Shown here piece after piece: positions 22,333 through 33,079 of a DNA stretch of 64,000 bases; position 1 is the first letter of the stretch; each line of letters opens with the position of its first letter. A program made the position numbers and the translations under genes. This DNA is from Heloderma charlesbogerti. Its lineage: Eukaryota; Chordata; Lepidosauria; Squamata; Helodermatidae. The notes under the pieces were generated by a model. That model saw only the letters and a list, made by a program, of their open reading frames with translations. It ran no database searches and was not told the origin of the DNA. The stretch spans positions 2,303,501 through 2,367,500 of the forward strand of contig JANEZZ010001959.1 of assembly GCA_026122225.1 (NCBI GenBank), written 5' to 3'.

Positions 22333-23207
22333 AACATTTCTGTACCACCCCATAGCCAAGGTTCTGTGGGCTGTTTACAGTGGTTAAAAAACATTAAAAA
22401 TACAATAGACAAAGTTTGAAAACCATTTACATAAAAACACACAAACAGGCAACACATACAGACAACATATATCTAAAATAACTTTAAGGAATCAATCATA
22501 AAACAAATCCAGGACCTAATTAAAACTCCTCCTCCTCCTCATATAATTATTATAAATTACATAATAATTTATAATAAATTATACCACCCCATAGCCGAAG
22601 CTCTCTGGGCAGTTTACAGAAGTTAAAAAGTTAAATACAATATAAAAAGTTTAAAAGCCATTTACATAAAAGCACACAGACAATATACACAAACAACATA
22701 TAACTAAAAATGAATTTGAACTGTCAGTCATAACTAAAGACACATCCAGGACTGATTAAAACTCATCATGTGCTGCCATATGCCTGGGAAAAGAGATAGG
22801 TCTTAACATGAGCCCCAAAAGATAATAATGTTGGCAGACCTAATTAGGCAGACCTAATCAGGGAGCTTGTTCCACAGATGAGGGACCACCACGGAGAAGG
22901 CCCTCTCCCTTGTTGCTGCCTTCCAAGCTTCCCTTGGAGGAGGCATTCGGAGTAGGACCTTAGATGCTGAATGTAGCGTACGGCTAGGTTCATTTGGAAG
23001 AGGCGTGCCACCAGGTATTGTGGACCTAAACTGTATAGGGCTTTATAGGTTAAAACCAGCACCTTGAACTGAGCTCGGAAGCATATAGGCAGCCAGTGCA
23101 AGTGGTCTTATACGTTTGGACCTTCTGGTCCCCCTTATCAATTTGGCCGCTGCATTTTGCATGAGTTGCAGCTTCCGAACCGTCTTCAAAGGCAGCCACG
23201 TAGAGCA
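22333..23207 (-). mobile_element. L2 LINE, C-terminal and 3'UTR part
   Basis: On the minus strand the RT C-terminal region (KLQLMQNAAAKLIRGTRR; FRAQFKVLVLTYKALYSLGP) is followed by a 3'UTR. Two similar copies of the 3'UTR ('taccaccccatagcc...') are in tandem at about 22333-22550 and 22580-22790. It is the downstream half of the L2 that resumes at 24479 beyond a BovB insertion. Confidence 0.75.
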
Positions 23208-24478
23208 TATTTGTTGTTGTTCAGTCGTTAAGTCGTGTCCGACTCTTCGTGACCCCATGGACCAGAGCACGCCAGGCCTTCCTGTCCTGCGCTGTCTACT
23301 GCAGTGTGCTCAGGTCCATATTCATTGCATCGGTGATGCTATCTAGCCATCTCATCCTCTGCCGTCCGCTTCTCCTTTTGCCTTCAATCTTTCCCAGCAT
23401 CAGGGTATTTTCCAGTGACTTTTCTCTTCGCATTAAGTGGCCAAAATATTTGAGCTTCAGCTTCAGTATCTGTCCTTCCAATGAGCACTCAGGGTTGATT
23501 TCCTTTAGGATTGACAGATTTGACCTCCTTGCAGTCCAGGGGACTCGTAAGAGTCTTCTCCAGCACCACAATTCGAAGGCATCAGTTCTTCGGCACTCAG
23601 CCTTACAGTCCAGCTCTCACAGCCATACGTTACTACTGGGAAAACCATAGCTTTGATTAGATGGACCTTTGTCGGAAAGGTGATGTCTCTGCTTCTTACT
23701 ATGCTGTCTAGGTTTGCCATAGCTTTCCTCCCAAGGAGCAAGCGTCTTTTAATTTCATGGCTACAGTCACTGTCTGAAGTGATCTTGGAGCCCAAGAAAA
23801 TAAAATCTGTCACTGCTTCCATTTCTTCCCCTTCTATATGCCAGGAAGTGATGGGGCCAGATGCCATGATCTTAGTTTTTTTAATGTTGAGTTTCAAACC
23901 AGCTTTTGCACTCTCCACTTTCACCCTCAACAACAGGCTCTTTAGATCTTCTTCACATTCTGCCATTAGGGTGGTATCGCCTGCGTATCTGAGGTTGTTG
24001 ATAATTCTCCTGGCAATCTTAATTCCGACCTGTGATTCCTCCAGCCCCGCATTTCTCATGATGTACTCTGCATAAATAAGCAGGGCAACAATATACAGCC
24101 TTGTCGTACTCCTTTCCCAATTTTGAACCAATCGGTTGTTCCATGTCCGGTTCTTACTGTTGCTTCTTGACCTTCGTACAGGTTTCTCAGGAGACAGGTA
24201 AGGTGTTCTGGTACTCCCATCTCTTTAAGAATTTGCCACAGTTTGTTGTGATCCACACAATCAAAGGCTTTAGCGTAGTCAATGAAGCAGAAATAGACAT
24301 TTTTCTGGAATTCTCTTGCTTTCTCCATGATCCAGCGAATGTTGGCGATTTGATCTCTAGTTCCTCTGCCTCTTTGAAACCCAGCTTGTACTTCTGGTAG
24401 TTCTCGGTTCACATACTACTGAAGCCTAGCTTGTAGGATTTTGAGCATAACCTTGCTGGCATGTGAAATGAGCACGTA
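23208..24478 (-). pseudogene. BovB LINE, 5'-truncated, inserted in L2
   Basis: Contains the RT and C-terminal parts (ELPEVQAGFQRGRGTRDQI, FIDYAKAFDCVDHNK, then WCWRRLLRVPWTARRS and YFGHLMRRE). The catalytic motif reads YAGD instead of YADD, so even a repaired frame would lack an active-site aspartate. Other lesions are a small deletion near 24070 and frameshifts near 23570. It divides the L2 within the sequence corresponding to 'gattac...gctctacgtgg'; the target duplication is not clear. Confidence 0.85.
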
Positions 24479-26259
24479 ATCTAACTTGGAGGTTACCAGA
24501 GCGTAGACAGCTGAAGCCAGGTTATCCCTGTCCAGATAGGGGCATAGCTGGGCCACCAACCAAAGTTGGTAAAAGGCATTCTATGCCACTGAGGCCACCT
24601 GAGCCTCAAGTGACAAAGATGGTTCCAGGAGGACCCCCAAACTACGGACCTGCTCCTTCAGGGGGACTGCAACCCCATCCACAACAGGTTGAATACCCTC
24701 CATCCAGTCAGCAGAACCACCCACCAGCAGCATCTGTCTTGGCTGGATTGAGCTTCAGTTTATTAGCCCTCATCCAGTCCATTGTCGCAGCCAGGCACTG
24801 ATTCAGCACACCCACAGCCTCACCTGAAGAAGATGAAAAGGAGAAACAGAGCTGTGTGTTATCAGCATACTGATGACAATGCACTCCAAAACTCTGGATG
24901 ACCGCACTCAGCGGTTTCATGTAGATGTTGAACAGCATGGCAGACAAAACTGACCCCTGTGGAACCCCATATTGGAGAATCCACAAGGCTGAGCAGTGTT
25001 CCCCAATACCTGGTGGCACACCTCTCCCAAAGAACCTAGCCGTATGCTACGTTCAGCATCTAAGGTCCTCCTCTGAATGCCTCCTCCAAGGGAAGCTTGG
25101 AAGGCAGCAACAAGGGAGAGGGCCTTCTCAGCGATGGCCCCCCATCTGTGGAACAAGCACCACCTTCTGGAGCCGATCCTCCAAGTAGGAGTGAAACCAC
25201 TGCAATGCAGTACCTCCCACTCCCAGCTCAGAGAGCCATCCCAGAAGGATACCATGGTCGATGGTATCAAAAGCCACTGAGAGATCAAGGAGAATCAACA
25301 GGGTCACACTCGCCCTGTCTTTCTCCCAACATAGGTCATCATACAGGGCAACCAAGGCTGTTTCTGTGTCAAAACCTGGCCTGAACCCCGATTGAAATGA
25401 ATCCAGATAATCGGTCTCATCCAAGAGTGCCTGGAGCTGGCTGGCAACCATTCACTCAAGGACCTTGCCCAGGAATGGAACATTTGCAACAGTTCTATAA
25501 TTACTAAGATTTTCTGGGTATAGAGAGGATTTCTTCAGGAGGGGTCTCACTACTGCCTCTTTCAGGCAGCCCAGGACCACTCCCTCTCTCAAGGAGGCAT
25601 TAATTACTTCCCTAGCCCAGCCAGCTGTTTCTTCCCTGCTAGTTTTTATTAACCAAGAGGGACAAGGATCCAGTATGGAAGTGGATGCATGAACCTGTCC
25701 AAGCACCTTGTCCATGTACTTGAGCTGTACCAACTGAAACTCATCCAAGAAAACTGGACAAGACTGTGCTCTGGATACCTCACCAGATTCACCTGCAGTA
25801 ACAGTGGAGTCTAAGTCCTGGCAGGTGCAAGAGATTTTATTCTGGAAGTGCCTAGCCAGTGCATTACAGCAGGCCTCAGATGGTTCCATAGTGTCCTTAG
25901 GGCTAGAATGTAAAAGGCCCCGGACAATCCCCAAAAGCTCCGCTGGGCAGCATATGAATAGATGCAGTGAAATACTTTTTTCTTTGCTGCTTTCACTGCC
26001 TTTGAATATACCTGGCCATAGGCATGCACCACGGTTCAGTTGCACCCACTAGGAGTTTTTCTCTATCTGCACTTGAGCCATCTCCTATTTTGTTTCATCA
26101 CTCTCAGCTCTGGGGTATACCACAGAGCTATATGAGCTCTCCTTTGGAGAGGACGCTCATATGCTGCCAAATGCGTTAGCGCCTCGTCAGGGAGATAATT
26201 CTACAATTGGGAGGCCACCACCAAGGAGGCTCTCTCCAGGGCCAGAGCCAAGGCAGCCC
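24479..26259 (-). pseudogene. L2 LINE, reverse transcriptase part
   Basis: The minus strand encodes RT in pieces: LKEAVVRPLLKK and NYRTVANVPFLGKVLE (about 25452-25680), [19 protein letters not shown] and [16 protein letters not shown] (25200-25420), then YGVPQGSVLSAMLFNIYMK and the catalytic block HQYADNTQL (24840-24970; YADN for YADD). A segment at about 25003-25160 is an inverted copy of the element's own C-terminal region. Interrupted by BovB on the left and the hAT pair on the right; the L2-like text may continue to about 28015. Confidence 0.8.
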
Positions 26260-26267
26260 CAGAAAAA

Positions 26268-27971
26268 TAGGGATGGCGGAGAATTCCACCACGGATTTCA
26301 GTGAGGCCGAATGCACTGGCATTCAGCCCCCTGAAATCTATGGCGGAACAGCCTGCCACCCCCCCACGGATCCTCCCCAGAACGAGACTTACCTGGGGAG
26401 GATGTTCCAGATGGCGGCAGCTCCAGTGGCAGCTGCAGCAGCGGTGGCTGGTCTTCCGACCGGCCGCTGCCATTTGCAGTCTGATCTTTTCTTTTTTACA
26501 TAGACGTGTAGGGATGTCAGAGAATTCCGCCACGGATCTCGGGGAGGCCGAATGCCAGTGCATTCGGCCCCCTGAAATCGGTGGCGGAACGGTCTGCCCC
26601 CCCACCCCCCCTGGGATGAGACTTACCTGGGGCGGATCTTCCTGGCGGAGGCGGCGGCAGTAGCTGCGGCGGCCAGTCTTCCGACTGGCTGCCGCCACCA
26701 CCATTTCCAGTTAAAAAAACAAACAAACGTGATAGGCTACGTAAATGTTTACGTAGCCTATCACGGCTGACTTAAAAAACAACAACAACAACGCCCGTAC
26801 GCAAATGGTGGCGGCCATGGCCGCCGCCATTTGCGTTCCTTATTTTGGCACGTCTTAGTCTACGTCAAGATTTACGTAGACTAAGACGGCGAAAATAAGG
26901 GGAACGCAAATAGCATCGCGTCCGCTACGGTATTTGTGTTCCCCTTATTTTCGCCATCTTAGTCTACGTAAATCTTGACGTAGACTAAGACGTGCCAAAA
27001 TAAGGAACGCAAATGGCGGCGCCTGTGGCCACCGCCATTTGTGTACGTGCGTTGGTTTTTTGTTTTTTTTTAAGTCAGCCGTGATAGGCTACGTAAACAT
27101 TTACGTAGCCTATCATGGCTGACTGCAGGGACACAAACGGCGGCGGCTATGGCCGCCGCCATTTGCGTCCTTGCTAGCTAGCGGCCAGATGTCCGGCTGG
27201 TGGCGGAGCCGGCTGGTGGCTCCGCAGAATCCCTGTGGAGCACAGCCGGCCGGCCAGGATTCCGGGGGGGGGGCGGGACGGAGCGCCTCCCCCCCCATCA
27301 ACATAATCCGCGAAAGGTAAGTGCCTTTCGTACATCCCTATAGACGTGATAGGCTACGTAAAGACTTATGTAGCCTATCACATCTGGATAAAAAAAAAAT
27401 GCGTAGGCAAATGGCAGCAGCTACGGCCGCTGCCATTTGCGTTCCTTATTTTTCGCCTTCTTAGCCTACGTAAATATTTACGTAGGCTAAAATGGCGAAT
27501 CAAAAAGGAATGCAAATAGTGCCCACTATGCTATTTGCGTTCCCCTTTGTTTTTGCCGTAATAGTCTATGTAAATATTTACGTAGACTAAGACGGCGAAA
27601 AATAAGGAACGCAAATGGCGGCCGCTGTAGCCACTGCCATTTGCGTCTGCATTTTTTTTTTAACCCAGACGTGATAGGCTACGTAAATATTTATGTAGCC
27701 TATCACCGTTGAATACAGGGACGCAAACGCCAGCGGCTATGGCAGCCGCCATTTGCGTCCCTGCTACCCAGCGGCTGGATGTCCAGCTGCTGGCGGAGCT
27801 GGCCAGTGGCTCCACGGAATTCCCATGGAGCGGAGCCAGTCGGGGAGGACTCCGGGGTGAGGGACGGAGCGCCTCCCCCCCCGTCGAGGATTCCGGGAGG
27901 AGGGACGGATTGCCTCCACCCCCACCGTGAAGCAGATCCGCAAAACGGTAAGTGACTTTCGTATATCCCTA
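26268..27971 (+). mobile_element. palindromic hAT-type element, outer copy
   Basis: Termini TAGGGATG and ...ATATCCCTA are flanked by a perfect 8-bp duplication, CAGAAAAA (26260-26267 and 27972-27979), as for hAT transposons. Its own sequence is 26268-26508 plus 27349-27971 (about 865 bp after removing the nested copy and one duplication). The interior is a series of hairpins (gataggctacgtaaa..., gcaaatggc...) with no transposase frame, so it is non-autonomous. It interrupts the L2 region. Confidence 0.85.
26509..27340 (+). mobile_element. palindromic hAT-type element, nested copy
   Basis: Termini TAGGGATGTC and ...CGTACATCCCTA are flanked by a perfect 8-bp duplication, TAGACGTG (26501-26508 and 27341-27348). 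It lies inside the 26268-27971 copy of the same family, at the base of one of that copy's hairpins. The interior is a near-palindrome of about 195-bp arms centred near 26922, itself made of smaller hairpins, rich in CpG and the word 'tacgta'. No transposase is present. Confidence 0.88.
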
Positions 27972-28029
27972 CAGAAAAATGGTCTTGTTTGCCACACATA
28001 ACTGAAAGGCAGATGAAGGAATACGATTC

Positions 28030-28330
28030 AACTTGTGCTGGATGGGGTATTCTTCCTGAAGAGTCAGGATGTACTCCTTGATTTGGCCATGAACCTGTAT
28101 GTCCAGGTTTTGGCGGTGGCCAGGATTGTGTTTGCACACGTGAGTCTAGTGCACCCCACTCCTAGAGATGTCTTATGTGGCCACAGTCATGCATATCTTT
28201 GTTACATCCTTTTTGGACTACCCAATCTCTAATATAATACCCTTGTATATTTTTTCTATTCATTTTGTAAACCACTTTGGGATTTATTCAAATGAGGAGC
28301 GGGATATAAATATTGTTCATAAACAAACTG
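28030..28330 (+). repeat. LINE-like fragment with L2-type tail
   Basis: 'gtaaaccactttgggattta' and 'gagcgggatataaatattg' at about 28265-28315 resemble an L2/SINE 3' tail. The preceding sequence (frame with VLLDLAMNLYVQVLAVA) may be a LINE remnant, but I cannot place it firmly. Confidence 0.4.
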
Positions 28331-28334
28331 TTCA

Positions 28335-28640
28335 GAAACTTCACCTGGATTAGAATGCTGTGGCCAGAATGGTGACCAGGGCTGGATATAGGAAGCACGT
28401 GACTCCCTTGTTGCAACATGCGATGGCCTTGTAGGCCCCTTCCAACCCTACTATTCTATGAACATCTTCACAGGCTCTCAGTCTCTTTCTGGGCAAAATT
28501 CCAAGTGCTGATTATGACCTATAAAGCCCTATATGACTTGGGTCCTTGCTACTTGAAAGATTGCATTCTCCCATATGAGTCTACTTGGGATTGCATAATT
28601 TCCTATGCCCATTGAGGGTATGAATGACTGAAATCAGTCC
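28335..28640 (+). mobile_element. L2 fragment with CR1-type tail inside
   Basis: L2 C-terminal text ('agaatgctgtggccagaatg'; frame AKFQVLIMTYKALYDLGP) is interrupted at about 28421-28461 by a 40-bp CR1 3' end ('gatggccttgtaggccc...ctattctatga'). This suggests an extremely truncated CR1 or SINE tail insertion. Confidence 0.5.
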
Positions 28641-29630
28641 TACCCCTGCTTGAAGAGAAGGAAGTGACAAAGGCTTAACAGATCGTATAACCTAGAATTT
28701 GTTAATAAGCAGCTCCATAAATTAATCTACTCCACCGGTAAGTGATACTTATTCTACAATGACATGAAACATAAGACATTTCTTGCTCCTACTAATTATG
28801 TTACAGTAAACACTGGGGTTGATGTTTCAATTATCTGCAGTTTTTAACATCAAAAATTCAACATAATTATACATTAGATACTCCAGTGTTATGAAATCAG
28901 AAGTATGATATTTATTTCATGACAGAAAATATTGAGATTAAATTTCTTTGAACACTTCAAGTTTCAGTTTTAACATGATTTTGATTCCAGGTAATTATTG
29001 TAATTAATTGTTGATTTTGATGATAATCAGAATCCAGTGACAACATTTCAAAAGAAGAAGAAGAAAGGAGTGAAAATAATTTGCCACCTAGTATTTAACA
29101 CAAAACTCAATCATGTTCTCATTTACTACATGCTCTGCTGAGACATGGATTTTGGTTTCCCAAGTATGAATTAAAACATGTATGAAGCTAATTTTAATAA
29201 TAATCATAATAAAAATGCAGTTTCATTTCATTTACTCTGGGTGCTCACTGAAGACATCATTATTTCACTTTAGGGAAAGCTTGTGAAAATGAGATCTATA
29301 ATCTTTGTAAATTATAGCGCAGCATTTGAAACTGATGAAAGTCAACTGACAGGAACCCAAGGAAAACTTTGTCGTATCTGGAATATTACCAGTGCCATTC
29401 ATTAGACAGAGTACAGGCCTTAGTCATAGAAGGCCTGGGTCAAAATGGAAATTATGGTTTAAGTGAGGGGATCTTTTTATTGACAAACAAGTTAAAAACT
29501 AAGTGTGATGGAACTGGAGCCTACTAAACCCTCCTAGGCAGCAACTGTCCCCTTCCAGGGCCCAGTAGTACTGCTCAGTGTTTAGGCCATGTAAGGAGAG
29601 AAAACCTCTCTCTGGGGTCCTGGGGTAGTA
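28640..29630. other. no gene or named repeat recognised
   Basis: Strongly AT-rich with short frames only. Confidence 0.4.
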
Positions 29631-29636
29631 TCCAAT

Positions 29637-29745
29637 GTTAGTCCTACATAAAGTAGACCCATTGAAATGAATGAGACAACTAACTTACACCCCATTCCTT
29701 TCAGTGGGTCTACTCTATGCAGGACTAACATTAGATACCACCCTT
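29637..29745. mobile_element. small foldback element
   Basis: Arms 'gttagtcctacataaagtag' and 'ctactctatgcaggactaac' are complementary, with 'cccattgaaatgaatg' inside. Same type as 17866-17939. Confidence 0.6.
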
Positions 29746-29800
29746 GGTCAGAAATCCTCAATCCACACTTGCCCGCCAAATTGGAAGAAAAATACATTTA

Positions 29801-30232
29801 GGGCGCAATCCTATGGCCACTAGTCAGAGGCTAGACAGCCATAGGATAGGTCGGTTTCCAGGAACTTGACCTCACAGCCCCTGCTCTGAGGTCGGTTCCC
29901 TGAGAACCGACCTCCACCCCCTTCCGCGCTGCCTCATGGGCAGCACGGAACGGCCCCGCACTCCACACTCGGAAGAGGAGCATGGAGTGGAGAAAACGGG
30001 GCGTTCCTGGGGGCATGCCAGGGTGGGGAGGGTAGAAGTGCCATTCTGACGCTTCCTATGTGTTGTCCAGCGTCCGCCCCCCCGCCCAACTTCCCGCAGC
30101 TAGACAGCTGAAATCGGCCATCTAGCTGCGAATGCAGGGTGGCTGAAGCGCAGAGGGGACGATCCCCTCCGTGCTTCTGCTGCCCTGCATTGGATAGGCG
30201 GTTGCCTCCAAGTTTGGAGGCAGCCGCCTATC
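29801..30232. mobile_element. MITE family B, right end replaced
   Basis: Begins GGGCGCAATCCTATGG after a TTA flank and contains the gctagacagcc foldback. Compared with 54208-54638, its last few bases are missing; at 'cctatc' the LTR of the adjacent Gypsy-like element begins. Confidence 0.65.
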
Positions 30233-30770
30233 TGTCAGGAGCGCCCTGGCATCCTCTTTCAGTCCACTCCAATAGCCAGCTCAAGACACAGATGAAAGGA
30301 TTCTTTTCAAGTCTTTAATCCTTTTACAACTTAATGACTCTTTCAGATGCTAATCATCAGTGACTAAGCAATGAACAGCAGAGTAGCCTATGCTCCGAGT
30401 AGGCAGTTGATCCCCGTTTGAAGGAGAATCACTTGAAGACCCGGAATGTATGGGCTAGGGAGAGATCCTCCCTCTTTCCCTTGGGTCCACGGGAGGCGGC
30501 TGTTGCTTGTGCGCCAAACAGGCGCTACGCCTCCTTTCCGTGCCCTCCATCGCTCATCGCTCCCTGCGTCTGCGTCGAGTGTCTAGCAAGCCCCCCTCCC
30601 GCACTTTCTCACTGCTAGGATCACTATCTATCTCAGGAATGCCGACAGGAGGAATCTCTGCCAGCTGCTGTGCCTGTGAGGGATGAGCTGGCTTCTCTCC
30701 CACGGATTGCTGATCCTCCTCAGAATCAGAACTGCTCTGGGGTTCTATCGGCTTAGTTTCCACCGTGACA
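30233..30770 (-). repeat. LTR (3') of a Gypsy-like element
   Basis: A 538-bp unit bounded by TGTCAGG on the plus strand and CGTGACA at the other end (TGTCA/TGACA inverted ends). It repeats in the same orientation at 31470-32973, where 537 bp remain once the inserted hAT element and its duplication are removed. The frame crossing into it from gag (EDQQSVGEKPAHPSQAQQL) is probably incidental. Confidence 0.75.
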
Positions 30771-31469
30771 TCATCACCGCTCCCATGAGGCCCCCCCTCG
30801 TGCTCTTTCCCTGGGGCCCCAGGTTTGTGGGGGTACAGCTGGTGGAAGCGCCTCAGCAGCAATGGAGCATGCACATTTTCCGCGGGTTCCGCGAGCATAA
30901 CCCAGTTTTCCACACCGAAAGCATCGGCGCTCAGCGCGCCGCCACTCTGGTTCCTCCGGTGGCAGTGGGGCTCGGGTAGCTCCCAGCTGCATCGGGGTCT
31001 CCTCTGCCCCCACCGCAGGGGTGGAGGGTGGGGGAGGGGGCAGGAAACAGGGGGGAATGGGAGGAGGGAAATCTCGGCCCCCAGAGCCCCGCCGGGTTTG
31101 CCAGCGCCCCTCCAGCTGACTATCTATCTGGAGGCAGGTCTGGATGAGGTCCTCCAAAGTAGGCTGGCTAGGTGTGCATGCCAACTCGTCCAAGATCTCG
31201 TCGTTCAAACCATCCAAAAACTGATCCACCCACGTGGCATCATTCCACTGTAAATCCTGCATCAGCAAGCGAAAAGTTGTCGCATAGCTGGAAACTGAGT
31301 CCTTGCCCTGCCTGAGGCGGCGAATCTCCCAAGAAGACTCTTCACGGAGAATCTTCAAGGAGAATCTGGTTCTCTTGTGCCAGAGCTTGCACCGCCGGGT
31401 CCCTGGCACCCTCCATTCAGCAGTAGGACAAGAGATAGAGAGAAAAAAAAGAGAAACGGGGATCAAGCT
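30771..31469 (-). pseudogene. gag remnant of a Gypsy-like LTR retrotransposon
   Basis: A minus-strand frame of about 230 codons. It has a Gypsy-type capsid segment (IRRLRQGKDSVSSYATTFR; WVDQFLDGLNDEILDELA; LIQTCLQIDSQLEGR), a proline-rich linker and a damaged zinc knuckle starting CFRCGK whose later ligands are disturbed. With about 700 bp between the LTRs and no protease, RT or integrase, the element is internally deleted or a short non-autonomous form. It would need proteins in trans. Confidence 0.75.
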
Positions 31470-32973
31470 ATTCAGGAGTGCCCTGGCGTCCTCTTTCAGT
31501 CCACTCTAATAGTCAACTCAAGACTAGGGATGTACGAAACCTACTTACCTTTTCGCGGAATCTTTTGCAGTGGTGGGGGGATGGAGGGGAGTTGATCCAG
31601 TCCTCCCCCCCAGAATCCTCAATGGCTGGCTCCGCTCCGCGGCCAGGCCGCAGAGCAGCCGGCCAGGGCCGTCTGCAGCCAGATTTCCAGTGGCGGATGG
31701 GCTGGTGCGGACGCAAATGGTGGCCACTGTAGCGGCCGCTATTTGCATCCAGCCAGGCAGCCATGATAGGCTACGTAAGAATTTACATAGCCTATCACGG
31801 CTAACCCCCCCCCAAAAAACCCAGCGTACGCAAATGGCGACGGCTACGGCGGCTGCTATTTGCATTCCTTATTTTTCGCCGATTTATCTTACGTAAATAT
31901 TTACGTAAGATAAAATGGCGGAAAAAAAGGGAATGCAAATAGCGTAGTGGGCGCTATTTTCGTTCCTTAATTTTTTGCCGTTCTAGCCTACATAAATATT
32001 TACATAGGCTAAAACGGTGAATCAAAAAGGAACTCAAATAGCACCCACTATGCTATTTGCATTCCCCTTTTTTTTCACCATAATAGTCTACGTAAATATT
32101 TACATAGACTAAAACCGCGAAAAATAAGGAATGCAAATGGCGGCCGCCGTAGCCGCCGTCATTTGCATACGCCTTTTTTTTTTTTACCCAGACATGATAG
32201 GCTATGTAAGTCTTTACGTAGCCTATCATGTCTGGTTAAAAAAAAAAAAAGACCAGACTGCAAATGGCAGCTGCGGCAGCCAGTTGAAAGACCAGGCGCC
32301 ACCGCCACTACTGCCTCCGAAGCTGCCACTGGAGCTGCCGCCGTCTGCCCCGGGTAAGTCTCATCCCGGGGGGGATCTGCGGGGGGGCGGGGGGGCAGGC
32401 CGTTCCGCCACGGATTTGGGGGGGCCAAATGCCAGTGCATTCGGCCTCACTGAAATCCATGGCGGAATTCTCCACCACCCCTACTCAAGACACAGATGAA
32501 AGGATTCTTTTCAAGTCTTTAATCCTTTTACCACTTAATGACTCTTTCAGATGCTAATCACCAGCGACTAAGCAAGGAACAGCAGAGTTGCCTATGCTCC
32601 GAGTAGGCAGTTGATCCCCGTTTGAAGGAGAATCACTTGAAGACCCTGAACGTATGGGCTAGGGGGAGATCCTCCCTCTTTCCCTTGGGTCCACGGGAGG
32701 TGGCTGTTGCTTGTGCGCCAAACGGGCGCTATGCCTCCTTTCCGCGCCCTCCATCACTCGTCGCTCCCTGCATCTGCGTCGGGCGTCTAGCAAGCCCCTC
32801 TCCTGCACTTTCTCACTGCTAGGATCACTATCTATCTCAGGAATGCCGGCAGGAGGAATCTCTGCCAGTTGCTGTGCCTGTGAGGGATAACTGGCTCCTC
32901 TCCCACAGATTGCTGATCCTCCTCAGAATCAGAATTGCTCTGGGGTTCTATCGGCTCAATTTCCACCCTGACA
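31470..32973 (-). repeat. LTR (5') of the Gypsy-like element, split by hAT copy
   Basis: Direct repeat of 30233-30770 in two pieces, 31470-31524 and 32492-32973, around the hAT-type element. The outer end is intact (ctgaca at 32973), while the inner end has decayed from TGTCAGG to ATTCAGG. The right flank runs into a family-A MITE. Confidence 0.75.
31525..32483 (-). mobile_element. palindromic hAT-type element inside the LTR
   Basis: Termini TAGGGATGTACGAAA and ...CCACCCCTA are flanked by a perfect 8-bp duplication, CTCAAGAC (31517-31524 and 32484-32491). The LTR at 30233-30770 shows the empty site. The internal order is inverted relative to the copies at 26509 and 44081, so it is listed on minus. 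The interior has the same tacgtaaa hairpins; no transposase. Length 959 bp. Confidence 0.88.
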
Positions 32974-33075
32974 CGATCCTATGTATGTTTAGGCATAAAA
33001 AAAGCCAACAATTCCCAGCATGCCTCAGCCAGTTATAGGCCCTTTTTCTGTCTAAACATGCATAGTATTGCACCC
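32974..33075. mobile_element. MITE family A, truncated
   Basis: Begins inside the family-A left arm ('cgatcctatgtatgtttag') directly after the LTR, and ends 'aaacatgcatagtattgcac'. Confidence 0.6.
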
Positions 33076-33079
33076 CTAT

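Noticed and set aside
26201..27304. Gly/Ala/Pro-rich frames at 26.2-27.3 kb
   Set aside because: They are translations of the palindromic hAT-type hairpins on both strands.
26700..27700. Regularly spaced palindromes as a CRISPR array or a replication origin
   Set aside because: Spacing is irregular, spacers are themselves repeated and palindromic, and the unit has transposon ends with target duplications.
30418..30618. Plus-strand frames at 30.4 and 32.6 kb that resemble each other
   Set aside because: They lie in the two LTR copies of one element, on the strand opposite to its gag, so similarity reflects the LTR repeat.
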